The position numbers were made by a program, and so were the translations under genes. Below the pieces are notes generated by a model, which worked only from the letters and a program-made list of their open reading frames with translations, was not told the origin of the DNA and ran no database searches. Below are positions 8,613 through 17,027 of a DNA stretch of 44,825 nucleotides, in pieces. The DNA is from Planctomycetota bacterium (GTDB lineage: Bacteria > Planctomycetota > Phycisphaerae > Sedimentisphaerales > Anaerobacaceae). Positions within the stretch are counted from its first letter, which is position 1. Each line of letters begins with the position of its first letter. The stretch spans positions 1-44,825 of the forward strand of contig JADFJC010000017.1 in assembly GCA_022566315.1 (NCBI GenBank). Direction: 5' to 3'.

Positions 8613-9386
8613 TTAGTAATCCTGAAACGTTCTCATCCATTGCGGCCAGTCTTCAGGTCTAACACCGCCGGCTTTGGTCCACGAGTTGACTGTTTCGTAG
8701 TTACTATTCCATTTCAAGGTCCACAACTCTTTAAGTCCTATTCTTCTGACAGAGAAATCCAGAAAAGCACTGTTTGTCGCTGCATTGTGCCGGTTAAGAC
8801 AGACGCGCCTCATGTTGTCACCTCTCCAATGACCAGTACCGTTCTGCGTGTGACCTTCATATTCCGGGGGCATATCATAGTCAAGAGGTCCGGCTCCGTA
8901 CCATGAGCAATCCAGAAACAGTGGAATTTGATTTGTGCCTGCAACGTTGCGAGTTTTGAAGTAACCCTCATGTGACTGATCGTTTTTCCTGTTATAGACC
9001 CAGCGATTTATACCATAGCTGCCGTAATCTTCCTGTGCTACATAGTCGCTATCCAGAGATTCTGCGCCCCATACACCAAACGTACCTCCGTGTCTATCAG
9101 GGTTCGAGGCCTCCGGGCAGCATACGCTTAGCTTGCGGTCTCTGTGGTGGGCTTGGATGACCCATCTCCATCTGCCGCTACTGTCACCGTAAGCGAAATA
9201 GCCGTCGTTCTCATCCATATAAATCGAGAAGATAAGCGCCCACTGACGGAGGTTTGATTGGCAGCCGACTGATTTTGCCTGTTTTTTTACTCGATTTAAG
9301 GCCGGCATCAATATCGCCATCAGTAACGCAATGATGGCGATTACCACCAGAAGTTCTATCAGAGTAAACCCTTTTTGTTTGGCCAT
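8613..9386 (-). CDS. Prepilin-like protein, degenerate H-X9-D motif
   Basis: 257 residues. The prepilin leader MAKQKG is followed by FTLIELLVVIAIIALLMAI, almost identical to its neighbour. The C-terminal motif is HNAATNSAFLDF, that is H-X9-D followed by Phe instead of Gly. The middle is rich in Trp, Tyr and Gly and lacks a recognised enzyme signature. It is first in the minus-strand pair and lies back to back with the HEAT-repeat gene, sharing the 378-base region 9387-9764. No clear Shine-Dalgarno is seen. Confidence 0.85.
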   Translation of the reverse strand: MAKQKGFTLIELLVVIAIIALLMAILMPALNRVKKQAKSVGCQSNLRQWALIFSIYMDENDGYFAYGDSSGRWRWVIQAHHRDRKLSVCCPEASNPDRHGGTFGVWGAESLDSDYVAQEDYGSYGINRWVYNRKNDQSHEGYFKTRNVAGTNQIPLFLDCSWYGAGPLDYDMPPEYEGHTQNGTGHWRGDNMRRVCLNRHNAATNSAFLDFSVRRIGLKELWTLKWNSNYETVNSWTKAGGVRPEDWPQWMRTFQDY

Positions 9387-9543
9387 AATAGTATTTTTTT
9401 ACCCAACCATATTTTTTGCCTCGCTGGTGTCTGACTTTAAGCAAATTGAGGTATTATATCCGATATTATGGTGCAAACCGCTCCGGAATGCAACTGTAAA
9501 GTGCTTAATCGGTGTTTATTGGCAACAGTGAAGCGGTTTTTTA

Positions 9544-9572
9544 TTGACAAGAAAGGTATTAACATGTAGTAT
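9544..9572 (+). promoter_or_regulatory. Sigma-70-like promoter for the HEAT-repeat gene
   Basis: A perfect TTGACA (9544-9549), a 17-base spacer and TAGTAT (9567-9572). TATGAT and GATAAT overlap just downstream as alternative -10 boxes. Transcription would start near 9580, giving a 5' leader of about 185 bases before the ATG at 9765. Confidence 0.5.
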
Positions 9573-9584
9573 ATGATAATGAGA

Positions 9585-9760
9585 TGTGGTTATTGTCTGC
9601 ATTTGGCAGGTAAAAACCGCCCCAATAGAGGTTTTTTGGAGGTAAGGGCCGGCAAATCTGGTTCTTTATCTGAGTGTGTTTTTGGCTGCCGAGTCCGGTT
9701 TTGTGATAGAAAAGGGACCCCCGCAAAGCGGGAACCCAGCAGAGAGTTTTTAGGAGAAAT
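9585..9760 (+). ncRNA. Structured 5' leader, possible riboswitch or cis-acting RNA of unknown class
   Basis: The long leader of the HEAT-repeat gene holds several stems. AAAAACC (9612-9618) pairs with GGTTTTT (9630-9636) around an 11-base loop. CCCGC (9720-9724) pairs with GCGGG (9728-9732) around AAA, enclosed by GGGACC/GGAACCC. A GCTG/CAGC pairing can close the region near 9685-9740. No known riboswitch consensus was matched by eye (checked from memory against GEMM, cobalamin, ydaO and SAM types). The ribosome binding site AGGAG (9752-9756) lies just after the last stem, so folding could influence translation. Confidence 0.3.
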
Positions 9761-9764
9761 TTCG

Positions 9765-11561
9765 ATGTTCAATGGAAAAACTGCCGCAGCAATTTTAGCA
9801 GTAACACTTGTTGTAGTTAGCGCCGGTTTTGCTCAGACTCTGGAGGAGAACTGGAATGATTTCCTGCATTATACAAAAATCGGTCGATTCGATTTAGCCA
9901 AGGGATACGCACAAGCGGTTCTGGACAGCAATCCAGACCCTGTAAAATTGCTTGAGCTAAGTAAAGACAATCCTCAGGGTTACGCGATTCTATTAAGAGT
10001 CAACGAAATCGCACCCGACCCTGAGCTGGCTGAGTTAGGCGGCAAAATCCTCGACATTATCGAGCGGGGCAGCTTCATTCGCAGGGCAGACCCGAGGGTT
10101 ATCACGACGGAGATAAGAAGGCTAAGCGGTACCGACCGTGGCTGGTTCACGGCAGTTAAACGGCTTCGCAACGCAGGGGAATATGCAATACCGTTTATGC
10201 TCGATGCGATGGCTGACGATTCCCGCGAAGAAGAATTACCAGATATTGTACGGGCGCTCCCGCATATTGGCAGAGATGCGATAAGGCCTCTGGTGGCCGC
10301 CCTGCAGAGTGAAAATGTGGCGCTCAAGGACCAGATAATAACGGCCTTGGCCAAGATTGGCTATCCACAATCGCAGGCCTATCTAAAGTATATTGTCGAA
10401 AATGACAGTTCTGCAGAAGTTCGTGAATTGGCCAAGAGCAGCCTCAGTCAAATTGACCCTGGCACTCTGAAAATTCCGGCTGCCCAGTTGTTCTTTGAGC
10501 TTGCCGAGAAATATTATTACCATGCACAGTCGTTGACGCCGGCTGAGGATGCCGATTTTGGCAATATTTGGTTTTGGGACACTAATCGCCGGCGATTGGT
10601 TCGGGAAGAAGTCCCGAAGAGTTACTTTAACGAGCTTATGGCGATGCGGTGCTGCGAATGGGCGCTCAAGGCCGACGCAGGATTCGGACCGGCCATTGGG
10701 CTGTGGCTGGCTGCCTTTTTCAAAGCGGAGTCCGCCGGCGCCGAGGAGATGCCGCAATATTTTGGCGACCGCCACGCCGATGCGATTGTCTATGCTACTA
10801 CTGCGGGAGTTGAATATCTCCATCAGGCCCTTGCCCGAGCAGTCAAAGACAAAAATGCCCATGTCGCACTTGGTGCTATTGAGGCATTAGGTATAACCGC
10901 TGGTGAGAAATCATTGCTTTATCGCATTGGGCCGGCTCAACCACTGCTGCAGGCCCTGAGTTTCGACAATATAAGGGTAAGATACAGTGCCGCGATAGCA
11001 GTAGCTGCGGCAGGGCCTAAGGAGCCGTTTGCCGAGAGTAAGCTGGTCGTTGCGAATTTGGCAGGGGCTTTAGGACAAAATTCGCAGTCGGCTGATGATG
11101 ATACCGGCCTGTGGAATGAGCAGATAGCCGACAGCTATGCCCTGCGTGCAGCCGAGGTTATGCTCAAATTGGCTCAAACCAGAAATCCTGTTATTGATTT
11201 ATCTGCCGCTCAGGAAACTCTCGTAAGTGCGGTAAATGACGAGCGTCCCGAAATCCAGATTTTGGCCGGTCAGATTTTAGCTCATCTCGACAGCCCCGGT
11301 GCCCAGCGGGCAATAGCCGGAATGGCTCTTGATAATAATAATGCCGATGATGTGCGAATATCAGCATTTGATTCTCTTGCTACTTCGGCAAAATTAAACG
11401 CCAATATGCTGGTTGAGCCGATGGTTGACAGCATTTACACACTTATCAGCTCGGACGATACTGCTCCTGAGCTTCGCAGCGCAGCCGCTGCTGCTTACGG
11501 CGCACTTAATCTGCCCAGCCAAAAAGTAAAAGACCTCATCCTCGACCAGGCAAAAAGTTGA
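9765..11561 (+). CDS. Exported HEAT-repeat protein
   Basis: About 598 residues from the ATG at 9765, selected for its AGGAG at 9752-9756 and because a clear signal peptide follows (KTAAAILAVTLVVVSAGFAQ, cleaved after AQ). Upstream in-frame codons are judged to be leader RNA. The mature part holds repeated helical pairs typical of HEAT/armadillo repeats, for example IVRALPHIGRDAIRPLVAAL with ALKDQIITALAKIG, and again around QPLLQALSFDNIRVRYSAAIAVAAAG. No catalytic motif is seen. Such proteins are usually scaffolds; the partner is unknown. Convergent or adjacent genes give no further clue. Confidence 0.75.
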   Translation: MFNGKTAAAILAVTLVVVSAGFAQTLEENWNDFLHYTKIGRFDLAKGYAQAVLDSNPDPVKLLELSKDNPQGYAILLRVNEIAPDPELAELGGKILDIIERGSFIRRADPRVITTEIRRLSGTDRGWFTAVKRLRNAGEYAIPFMLDAMADDSREEELPDIVRALPHIGRDAIRPLVAALQSENVALKDQIITALAKIGYPQSQAYLKYIVENDSSAEVRELAKSSLSQIDPGTLKIPAAQLFFELAEKYYYHAQSLTPAEDADFGNIWFWDTNRRRLVREEVPKSYFNELMAMRCCEWALKADAGFGPAIGLWLAAFFKAESAGAEEMPQYFGDRHADAIVYATTAGVEYLHQALARAVKDKNAHVALGAIEALGITAGEKSLLYRIGPAQPLLQALSFDNIRVRYSAAIAVAAAGPKEPFAESKLVVANLAGALGQNSQSADDDTGLWNEQIADSYALRAAEVMLKLAQTRNPVIDLSAAQETLVSAVNDERPEIQILAGQILAHLDSPGAQRAIAGMALDNNNADDVRISAFDSLATSAKLNANMLVEPMVDSIYTLISSDDTAPELRSAAAAAYGALNLPSQKVKDLILDQAKS

Positions 11562-11590
11562 CGAGAAAGAGAAAAAAGCAATCTCACTTT

Positions 11591-11629
11591 CTTGTCATCC
11601 TGAGTGAAGCGAAGCGGTGTCGAAGGAAT
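11591..11629 (+). repeat. Dispersed repeat fragment (GTCATCCTGAGTGAAGCGAAG type)
   Basis: The intergenic stretch carries the GTCATCCTGAG-GAAGCGAAG-type sequence followed by GTGTCGAAGGA. From general knowledge this is a short dispersed repeat seen in many environmental bacterial genomes. The rest of the 263-base gap (11562-11824) shows no gene. Confidence 0.45.
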
Positions 11630-11824
11630 TGGCCACCGAAGTAAATTCGTCGCTTCATCTTGTCATTGCAAAGCCCACAAAGTAGGCTATGTCAATTTCC
11701 TTATCGTCTCTACACCATTGTTAAAATATATATTTACGTTTGAACAAAATTCATCTAATATATAGGCAAGATGGTTTGGTAATTGTGAGTTGTCTGAAAC
11801 ACCGACGAATTGTGAGGTATTGTT

Positions 11825-11860
11825 ATGCCGGAGATCAGCAGGTTTCTTGGAAAGGTCTAA
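11825..11860 (+). pseudogene. DUF4160 gene relic (first 11 codons only)
   Basis: ATG at 11825 encodes MPEISRFLGKV and then TAA. The sequence MPxISRFxG is the well-conserved beginning of DUF4160 proteins, normally about 80 residues and commonly paired with a DUF2442 gene. Here the gene stops after 11 codons and the DUF2442 gene starts one base after the stop. The remainder appears deleted, leaving the translation start in front of the partner. Confidence 0.5.
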
Positions 11861-11861
11861 T

Positions 11862-12107
11862 ATGCATTTTGTAAAAGATGCCGCATATATATCTGAATAT
11901 AAGCTATTATTGACTTTTGAAGATGGAGTCGTGAAGCTCGTTGATATGGAGCCATATCTAGACGGCGAGATATTTGAACCATTGAAGGATATTGATTACT
12001 TCAAAACTGTCAGTGTAAATCCTGACATAGATACGATAGTCTGGGATAATGATGCCGATGTGTCTCCAGACTTTTTGTACGAAATCGGAGTGGTCCGGAA
12101 GGTGTGA
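11862..12107 (+). CDS. DUF2442 domain protein
   Basis: 81 residues from the ATG at 11862, which has GGAAAGG (11849-11855) upstream. The pattern of an N-terminal strand, LLLTFEDGVVKLVDMEPYLDGEIFEPLKD and a terminal WDNDADVSPDFLYEIG segment is the DUF2442 signature. The family is small, often paired with DUF4160 and suspected to belong to toxin-antitoxin-like modules; its activity is not established. The DUF4160 partner here is a relic, and a second broken copy of this gene lies at 12614-12710. Confidence 0.8.
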   Translation: MHFVKDAAYISEYKLLLTFEDGVVKLVDMEPYLDGEIFEPLKDIDYFKTVSVNPDIDTIVWDNDADVSPDFLYEIGVVRKV

Positions 12108-12227
12108 TGGTGGAAGCTGGTCAGTTTGAAGACAATATTCGATTTAAACAGCATTTGTTTTTTGTTGTGCATAAACGAAGTGCTTCAGTTATTTTAAGTT
12201 ATGTTGGATCTGGCAAAGGGGTATGCG

Positions 12228-12497
12228 ATGATAACAGAATATGAGAAAAATGTAATTTTGCAGTATGCCAAAAAATATAACGTTTCCTCTGTGTTCTTGT
12301 TTGGCTCGTCAATTGAAAAAGATGAGGGCGCTAATGATATAGACCTTGGAGTAAGAGGGATTGAACAAAAATTATTCTTCAAGTTCTATGCCGAGCTGGT
12401 TAAGCACTTATCAAAACCCGTTGACCTTGTTGATTTATCCCAAAAATCGCTGTTCAATGATATTGTCGAAGAAACCGGAGTAAGAATCTATGGTTGA
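12228..12497 (+). CDS. MNT-type minimal nucleotidyltransferase (NTP_transf_2-like)
   Basis: 89 residues from the ATG at 12228, preceded by AAAGGGG at good spacing; an in-frame ATG at 12201 is less likely. The core motif is FLFGSS followed 11 residues later by NDIDLGV, the GS...DxD active site of the pol-beta superfamily. A further acidic residue (PVDLVD) completes the metal site. MNT proteins often act as antitoxins of HEPN toxins, which they can AMPylate. No HEPN gene is recognisable next to it; only a 36-codon ORF follows, overlapping by 8 bases. Confidence 0.8.
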   Translation: MITEYEKNVILQYAKKYNVSSVFLFGSSIEKDEGANDIDLGVRGIEQKLFFKFYAELVKHLSKPVDLVDLSQKSLFNDIVEETGVRIYG

Positions 12498-12600
12498 AGA
12501 TACGCATTTGGAGGATTTGGCAAATAATATTCCGGATGTTTGGTTACAGTTTTTGTTAGCAATACAGAGGTATCGTCAGGCTTCAGACAACACAGTATAA
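12490..12600 (+). CDS. Small hypothetical ORF overlapping the MNT gene
   Basis: 36 codons starting at the ATG at 12490, overlapping the end of the MNT gene by 8 bases, with GGAG about ten bases upstream. It encodes MVEDTHLEDLANNIPDVWLQ and a further 16 residues, then TAA. The position is where a HEPN partner would lie in an MNT-HEPN pair, but the product is too short and not recognisable. It could be a truncated partner or a chance ORF. Confidence 0.3.
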   Translation: MVEDTHLEDLANNIPDVWLQFLLAIQRYRQASDNTV

Positions 12601-12613
12601 GCAGTAGTCATAT

Positions 12614-12710
12614 TTGCCTCTATTGACTTTCGAGGAAGGAGTTATGAAGCTTGTTGATATGGAACCATATCTGGATGGGGAGATATTTTGAATTGTTGAA
12701 AGATATTAAT
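12614..12710 (+). pseudogene. DUF2442 gene fragment, frameshifted
   Basis: The translation LLTFEEGVMKLVDMEPYLDG followed by EIF parallels the intact DUF2442 at 11862-12107. An extra T at 12686-12689 then gives an in-frame TGA (12689-12691), while ELLKDIN continues the homology in the next frame. No N- or C-terminal remainder is present. It abuts the ribosome binding site of the epimerase gene. Confidence 0.65.
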
Positions 12711-12730
12711 TGTTCGAGGAGAATTGCAAA

Positions 12731-14011
12731 ATGGCAGTTGACGCAGAGCAAGTATCCGCCTGTCTCGATGAGTGTAAACAACACTTGACCACAGAACTGC
12801 TGCCTTTCTGGTTCGACCGCTGTAAAGACGATGAGAACGGCGGTTTTATTACGCACTTCGATAAAGACGGCAACGATACCGGCGAAGATGAAAAATCCTT
12901 AATCGCTCAGAGCCGTACCGTCTATACGATGGCCTCTGCCCATAGAGCAGGCTACGGGGACGGCAAATGTGCCGAATACGCCAGGCACGGCGTCGATTTT
13001 CTCATCGACAAGATGTGGGACACCGAACACGGCGGATTCTTCTGGACGGTGGACCGTAAGGGCAATGTCGCCATCGATAAGAAGATTATTTATGGCTTCA
13101 GCTTTGCAATTTATTCCCTCAGCGAATATACACTGGCGACTGGCGACCCAAGAGGGCTGGAATACGCCGAGAAGGTTTTCGACCTTATGCAGAAGTACTG
13201 TGCCGACACGATGTACGGCGGATATTTTGAGATGTTCGAGAGGAACTGGGACCTGTGCGGGCCAGGCAGCGGGGGCGGTGACAGAAAAACCCTCGACGTC
13301 CATATGCACTTAATGGAGGCCTTTACCACATTATATGAATGCAGCGGCCAGAGCGTACACCGCCGAAAACTGTTGGAAGATATTGATATTCTGATAAAAA
13401 GAATCCTGCACCCGAAATATGCGACCGGAATACCACAGTTCACGCCCGATTGGCAGATAGCGCCGCAGATAAAGTTTGATATTATTTGGGGCTGGGACCG
13501 CTTTGCCGATGGCGGAGAGAAACCCAACGCCGGGGACAATACCTCAGCAGGCCACAACGTGGAATTCGCCTGGCTGCTCGCTCACGCTACGGACATTATG
13601 GGTGAAGGTTTTGAAGAATACCGGGACGTTATTAAAAAGGCGATGGACCACGGAATGAAAAACGGTATCGATGATGAATACGGCGGCGTTTACGTCGAGG
13701 GTCCGCACTCCGGCGGTGTTTACGACAGGGAAAAAGAATTCTGGCAGCAAGCGGAGGTTATGATTGGAATGTTGGAGGCGGCCCTGCGATTCGACGCCGA
13801 AAAATACTGGCCGGCCTACGAAAATGTGCACCGTTTTGTTTTCGACAAGATGATAAATCATCCCGTAGGTGAGTGGTGGCCGCTGCTCGCCAGAGAGGGC
13901 AAACCCATCTGGACGCACATGAGCCATTCCTGGAAAGTGAACTATCATACCGTTCGTTGTATGGTACAATCCATAAAGCGGCTTGAAAGATTGCTTGAAA
14001 AGCTTCAATAA
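12731..14011 (+). CDS. AGE-family N-acylglucosamine 2-epimerase / cellobiose 2-epimerase-like protein
   Basis: 426 residues from the ATG at 12731 (GAGGAG at about 12715-12720). The alpha/alpha-barrel family signatures are present: FWFDRCKDDENGGFITHFDKDG, SRTVYTMASAHRAG, DTEHGGFFWTVDRKG, conserved histidines in LDVHMHLMEAFTTLYE and AGHNVEFAWLL, and HMSHSWKVNYHTVRCM near the end. Family members interconvert C2 epimers such as N-acylglucosamine/mannosamine, glucose/mannose or cellobiose units. Length and the HMSHSWK region fit cellobiose-2-epimerase-like members, but the substrate is not certain. It is the first gene of a three-gene run with 13-base spacers. Confidence 0.9.
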   Translation: MAVDAEQVSACLDECKQHLTTELLPFWFDRCKDDENGGFITHFDKDGNDTGEDEKSLIAQSRTVYTMASAHRAGYGDGKCAEYARHGVDFLIDKMWDTEHGGFFWTVDRKGNVAIDKKIIYGFSFAIYSLSEYTLATGDPRGLEYAEKVFDLMQKYCADTMYGGYFEMFERNWDLCGPGSGGGDRKTLDVHMHLMEAFTTLYECSGQSVHRRKLLEDIDILIKRILHPKYATGIPQFTPDWQIAPQIKFDIIWGWDRFADGGEKPNAGDNTSAGHNVEFAWLLAHATDIMGEGFEEYRDVIKKAMDHGMKNGIDDEYGGVYVEGPHSGGVYDREKEFWQQAEVMIGMLEAALRFDAEKYWPAYENVHRFVFDKMINHPVGEWWPLLAREGKPIWTHMSHSWKVNYHTVRCMVQSIKRLERLLEKLQ

Positions 14012-14024
14012 CAGATGCTTATAT

Positions 14025-15059
14025 ATGCACTACGACGGCAAATACAACGTCTTTGACCTCAATCGAATCAATACGTATCCCTTGGGTACGCGCAGCAACA
14101 AGGTTACGCTCGATGACCTTATTTGGCCTGCGGAGCTTGACAATCTTGTTATCGATTTACCCGATAAGACTTGCAGCGATATCGAGACCGTTGCCCGGAC
14201 AATAGTTTCAGACCGAAAGGCCGACAAGCCGGTTGTCCTTTTTACCGGCGCCCATTTAATAAAAAACGGCCTTGGCCCTTTGCTTGCCGACCTTGTAAAG
14301 CGCGGTCTTGTTACTCTGGTTGCCGGCAACTGTGCTACAGCCATACACGATTTTGAACTGGCGCTGATAGGCCAAACCAGCGAAAATGTCCCCGATGCCC
14401 TCGGCAAGGGCCAGTTCGGAATGGCTTACGAATTTGCTTATATAAATTGCGCTTTGTCTGTCGGCAACGAATACAAACTCGGCTTTGGCGAATCACTCGG
14501 CAAAGCAATCTGTGACGAAAATTTCCGCAGCCAGGTCTTTGCCTCAGTTGCAAAAGACAATTCACCGCGCAGTTTTGGCCATTCGCAGGTCAGTGTCCTT
14601 GCCGCCTGCTATGAAAGTAACATTGCCTTTACCGTTCACGTTGGGATAGGCACAGACGTAATCGACCAGCACCCATCTTTTGACGGTCAGGCCAAAGGCG
14701 GCTGTTCCGGCCGGGATTTCCTTATCTACACAAATGAAATAGCCAAATTTACGGACGGCGGCGTCTTACTTAACATCGGAAGCGCCGTAACCGGCCCGGA
14801 AGTTCTGCTGAAAGCCGTCTCAATGGCTGCCAATGCGGGCAGCATCCCCAATAATATCATCACCGCCGACTTTGACCTCCGCGACCACGAGCCTGAGGCA
14901 ATGGACGATGAATCTTCACAGGGCTATTATTTCCGCGACCAAAAGAGCATCGTAGCCCGAATTCCCCAGGCCTTTAACGGCGAAGGCTTTTACATACAGG
15001 GCAACCAAAAACAAACGTTTCCTTTGCTCTACAAGAAGGTTATAGAAGGCTGTAGCTAA
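14025..15059 (+). CDS. Conserved protein of unknown function (GAHLIKNGLGPLLADL family)
   Basis: About 344 residues from the ATG at 14025, 13 bases after the epimerase stop; a TTG at 13983 would overlap the epimerase gene. No Shine-Dalgarno is clear. The strongest blocks are VLFTGAHLIKNGLGPLLADL, AGNCATAIHDFELALIG, TSENVPDALGKGQFGMAYE, FTVHVGIGTDVIDQHPSFDG and GGVLLNIGSAVTGPEVLLKA. These resemble a conserved but uncharacterised bacterial family sometimes annotated as deoxyhypusine-synthase-like; I cannot confirm that. Glycine-rich alpha/beta segments suggest a Rossmann-type nucleotide-binding fold. Being between a sugar epimerase and a sugar kinase-phosphatase, it probably acts on a sugar or sugar phosphate. 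Confidence 0.7.
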   Translation: MHYDGKYNVFDLNRINTYPLGTRSNKVTLDDLIWPAELDNLVIDLPDKTCSDIETVARTIVSDRKADKPVVLFTGAHLIKNGLGPLLADLVKRGLVTLVAGNCATAIHDFELALIGQTSENVPDALGKGQFGMAYEFAYINCALSVGNEYKLGFGESLGKAICDENFRSQVFASVAKDNSPRSFGHSQVSVLAACYESNIAFTVHVGIGTDVIDQHPSFDGQAKGGCSGRDFLIYTNEIAKFTDGGVLLNIGSAVTGPEVLLKAVSMAANAGSIPNNIITADFDLRDHEPEAMDDESSQGYYFRDQKSIVARIPQAFNGEGFYIQGNQKQTFPLLYKKVIEGCS

Positions 15060-15072
15060 AAGGTGTTTAACG

Positions 15073-16995
15073 ATGAAAGAAGAACGCATCAATGAAATCC
15101 TGACTCGGATTAAGAACGTTAAAATAGCGGTTTATGGTGACTTCTGTGTTGATGCTTATTGGCTGCTCGATGCCTGCGGCTCGGAAGTCTCGGTGGAAAC
15201 CGGCCTGCAGGCCCGGGCGGTCGGAAAACATTACTATTCGCTCGGCGGAGCATCAAACGTCGTCGCCAATATTGCCGCCCTTGAGCCGGAGGCCATACAG
15301 GTAATAGGAGTTGTCGGAGACGACATCTTCGGCCGAGAGTTAACACGCCAGCTCCACGGATTGGGCGTCGATACAACGTATCTGGTTGTTCAAAAGGAGA
15401 ATTTCGATACCGTAACCTTTGGCAAGCCATACCTTGAGGGCAGCGAACAGCCCCGAATTGACTTCGGCTTTTTCAACAAACGAACCGAGGCAACCGACAG
15501 GGCTTTGCTGGACGGCATCGCCGCCGCCCTGCAAAATACAGATGCTCTGATAGTAAACCAGCAGGTCCCAGCTTCTATCACAGACGAGTCTTTCATAGAC
15601 CAGGCCAACGCCCTGTTTGAACAGTTTGCGGACAAAATAGTTCTGCTCGATTCCAGACACTATGGCCACAAGTTCAAAAACATCTACCGCAAGACAAATG
15701 ATTTGGAAGCAGCCCGGCTGAACAACGTCGATGTCAAGTTGAGTGATGTTCTTACGTTGGCTGATGTGAAGAAATACGCCCGGAACCTTTATCAGCAGTT
15801 CAGCAAACCCGTATTTCTGACCCGCGGCCCACGAGGCATCATAACTGTGGATTCGGATGGCGTCCACGAGGTTCCGGGCATTCAATTATTGAAAAAGCTC
15901 GATATTGTCGGAGCCGGAGACACGGTAACAAGCGCGTTGGCTTTATGTCTGGGCGCAGGTATCCAGCCCGCCGAGGCGGCCGAGTTCGCTAACTTTGCCG
16001 CCGCTGTTACCGTTCAGAAATTATTCCAGACCGGCACCGCCTCAGGCCCTGAAATCCTCGAAGTCGGAAAAGACCCCGATTATATCTATCAGCCGGAACT
16101 CGCCTCCGACCGACGCGGAGCCTGTTATTTCCGAGACAGCGAAATAGAACTTTGCTGCAAATCAATACCATTTGGTCGAATAAAACACGCTGTCTTTGAT
16201 AACGATGGGACCATAAGCACGTTAAGGCAGGGCTGGGAAGAGATAATGGTGCCCGTAATGATCAAGGCTATTCTCGGCGATAAATACCAAACCGCCGACG
16301 AGACCATTTACCACAAGGTGCGTAACCGTATCGCTGACTACATCGACAAATCGACCGGTATTCAGACCATCATACAGATGGAAGCTCTCGTCGAAATGGT
16401 AAAAGAGTTTGGCATCGTCAATCCTGATAAAATCCTCGACAAATTCGGCTATAAGGAAATCTACAATGATGCCTTGATGGAGCTTGTCAGCAGGCGTATC
16501 GAAAAATTCAAACACGGCGAACTCGACATCAATGACTATACAATCAAAGGGGCGTTGGAATTCTTAGAGGCCCTGTGTCAAAGGGGTATAAAACTTTATC
16601 TGGCCAGTGGAACAGACCGCCAGGATGTTATCGCCGAGTCCGAAGCGCTTGGTTACGCCGGGCTTTTTGATGGCGGCGTTTATGGTAGCGTCGGAGATGT
16701 TGCTAAATATTCCAAGAAAATGGTCATCGAAAAAATAATGGCTGAGAATAATTTACAAGGCCCCGAACTGGCTGTCTTTGGCGATGGTCCCGTTGAGATA
16801 CGCGAATGCCGAAAGCGTGACGGCATCGTCGTTGGTATCGCAAGTGATGAAATTCGCCGTCACGGCTTAAGCACAGAAAAGCGCACCCGTCTGGTCAAAG
16901 CCGGCGCGCATGTCATCGTCCCCGACTTCTCACAACATGAAACGCTCATAAAATTATTGTTCGGTTCCCACAACGCGGGGGCCCTCCATAAGTGA
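15073..16995 (+). CDS. PfkB-family sugar kinase fused to HAD phosphatase
   Basis: 640 residues. Residues 1-335 form a ribokinase/RfaE-like kinase: YYSLGGASNVVANIAAL near 54-70 for sugar binding and DIVGAGDT (277-284) with the catalytic Asp283. Residues about 370-640 form a HAD hydrolase: motif I FDNDGT (375-380), motif II LASGTDR, and motif IV FGDGPVEI. The kinase half resembles the heptose-7-phosphate kinase domain of HldE, where the later step is a phosphatase (GmhB) acting on the bisphosphate; here the two activities may be fused. That reading is inference. An alternative is a kinase with a regulatory phosphatase. AGGTG upstream, 13 bases after the preceding gene. Confidence 0.85.
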   Translation: MKEERINEILTRIKNVKIAVYGDFCVDAYWLLDACGSEVSVETGLQARAVGKHYYSLGGASNVVANIAALEPEAIQVIGVVGDDIFGRELTRQLHGLGVDTTYLVVQKENFDTVTFGKPYLEGSEQPRIDFGFFNKRTEATDRALLDGIAAALQNTDALIVNQQVPASITDESFIDQANALFEQFADKIVLLDSRHYGHKFKNIYRKTNDLEAARLNNVDVKLSDVLTLADVKKYARNLYQQFSKPVFLTRGPRGIITVDSDGVHEVPGIQLLKKLDIVGAGDTVTSALALCLGAGIQPAEAAEFANFAAAVTVQKLFQTGTASGPEILEVGKDPDYIYQPELASDRRGACYFRDSEIELCCKSIPFGRIKHAVFDNDGTISTLRQGWEEIMVPVMIKAILGDKYQTADETIYHKVRNRIADYIDKSTGIQTIIQMEALVEMVKEFGIVNPDKILDKFGYKEIYNDALMELVSRRIEKFKHGELDINDYTIKGALEFLEALCQRGIKLYLASGTDRQDVIAESEALGYAGLFDGGVYGSVGDVAKYSKKMVIEKIMAENNLQGPELAVFGDGPVEIRECRKRDGIVVGIASDEIRRHGLSTEKRTRLVKAGAHVIVPDFSQHETLIKLLFGSHNAGALHK

Positions 16996-17027
16996 ATTGA
17001 CAGCGACTTTTAAAACGAGATTATAAG

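Noticed and set aside
9573..9764. N-terminal extension of the HEAT-repeat protein
   Set aside because: It lacks a ribosome site and precedes a perfect signal peptide with its own AGGAG; the DNA is better explained as leader RNA.
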